From: Leptospira weilii serovar Ranarum str. ICFT
GTDB lineage: Bacteria; Spirochaetota; Leptospiria; Leptospirales; Leptospiraceae
NCBI RefSeq assembly: GCF_000332415.1
Contig: NZ_AOHC02000001.1
Location: 1 to 33,760, forward strand
Direction of reading: 5' to 3'
Length of the DNA: 33,760 nt
Made by a program: the position numbers and the translations under genes. Positions 33,699 to 33,760 of this stretch are shown here, piece after piece (the first letter of the stretch is position 1; every line of letters begins with the position of its first letter). Under the pieces are notes generated by a model. That model made no database searches. It saw nothing but the letters and a program-made list of their open reading frames with translations, and was not told the origin of the DNA.

Positions 33699-33760
33699 AG
33701 TAAAAGTTGTGGCGGATTCCGTCGACGAATCCCGATTCCAGTAGAGTAAGGGGTACTAGT

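Overview
The window looks like chromosomal DNA from a Leptospira species, probably of the pathogenic clade. This is judged from composition (roughly 40% GC, many GAA/AAA/TTC codons), a relaxed spirochaete-type lipobox, and gene content: sdhCAB with one fused membrane anchor, lepA, and a CheR/CheB/hybrid-kinase set. Genus is a confident inference. Species cannot be decided from the sequence alone.

Layout. 1-771: no convincing gene; a GC-rich hairpin block and short inverted repeats. 772-3647 (minus): three-gene operon of aldo/keto reductase, DUF309 protein and alpha/beta hydrolase. 4013-7356 (plus): succinate dehydrogenase sdhC-sdhA-sdhB, closed by an intrinsic terminator. 7532-8377: HEAT-like protein. 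8378-8938: a decayed NTF2/SnoaL-like gene split by a small repeat element. 8969-12112 (minus): a PLP-dependent deaminase-like enzyme and lepA. 12279-12965: another copy of that repeat, then a dead Phd/YefM antitoxin with a toxin gene reduced to its two ends around a 103-bp MITE. 13250-14348 (minus): STAS protein and CTP-dependent lipid kinase. 14350-16882 (plus): membrane protein, coiled-coil protein and a parvulin-like lipoprotein, then a terminator. 17318-19815: accessory block with a tandem-HTH regulator, a winged-helix-like protein, a second MITE copy and an unknown protein. 20030-26223 (minus): CheR, CheB, a 1209-residue hybrid histidine kinase and a receiver-kinase. 26636-28404 (plus): acyltransferase and patatin-like phospholipase. 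28540-29464: divergent NTF2-like protein and MarR regulator around two palindromic operators. 29613 to the right edge (minus): a giant aromatic-rich repeat protein.

How parts work together. SdhCAB is respiratory complex II. CheR, CheB and the two kinases form one overlapping transcription unit that resembles a methylation-linked phosphorelay without a chemoreceptor. The acyltransferase and patatin are translationally coupled and probably act on lipids together. The MarR regulator probably controls the divergent NTF2-like gene and itself through paired TTGCA-N2-TGCAA sites.

The most informative non-gene content is a set of three small dispersed repeat families: about 67-69 bp with TGTCCCAAAA ends, 103 bp with TAGAGTTGTTGAAAAATT ends, and about 91 bp beginning near CTCTTACYGATYC. 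Two of them sit inside recognisable dead genes, which gives their insertion boundaries directly. No rRNA, tRNA, CRISPR array or full-length insertion sequence was seen.
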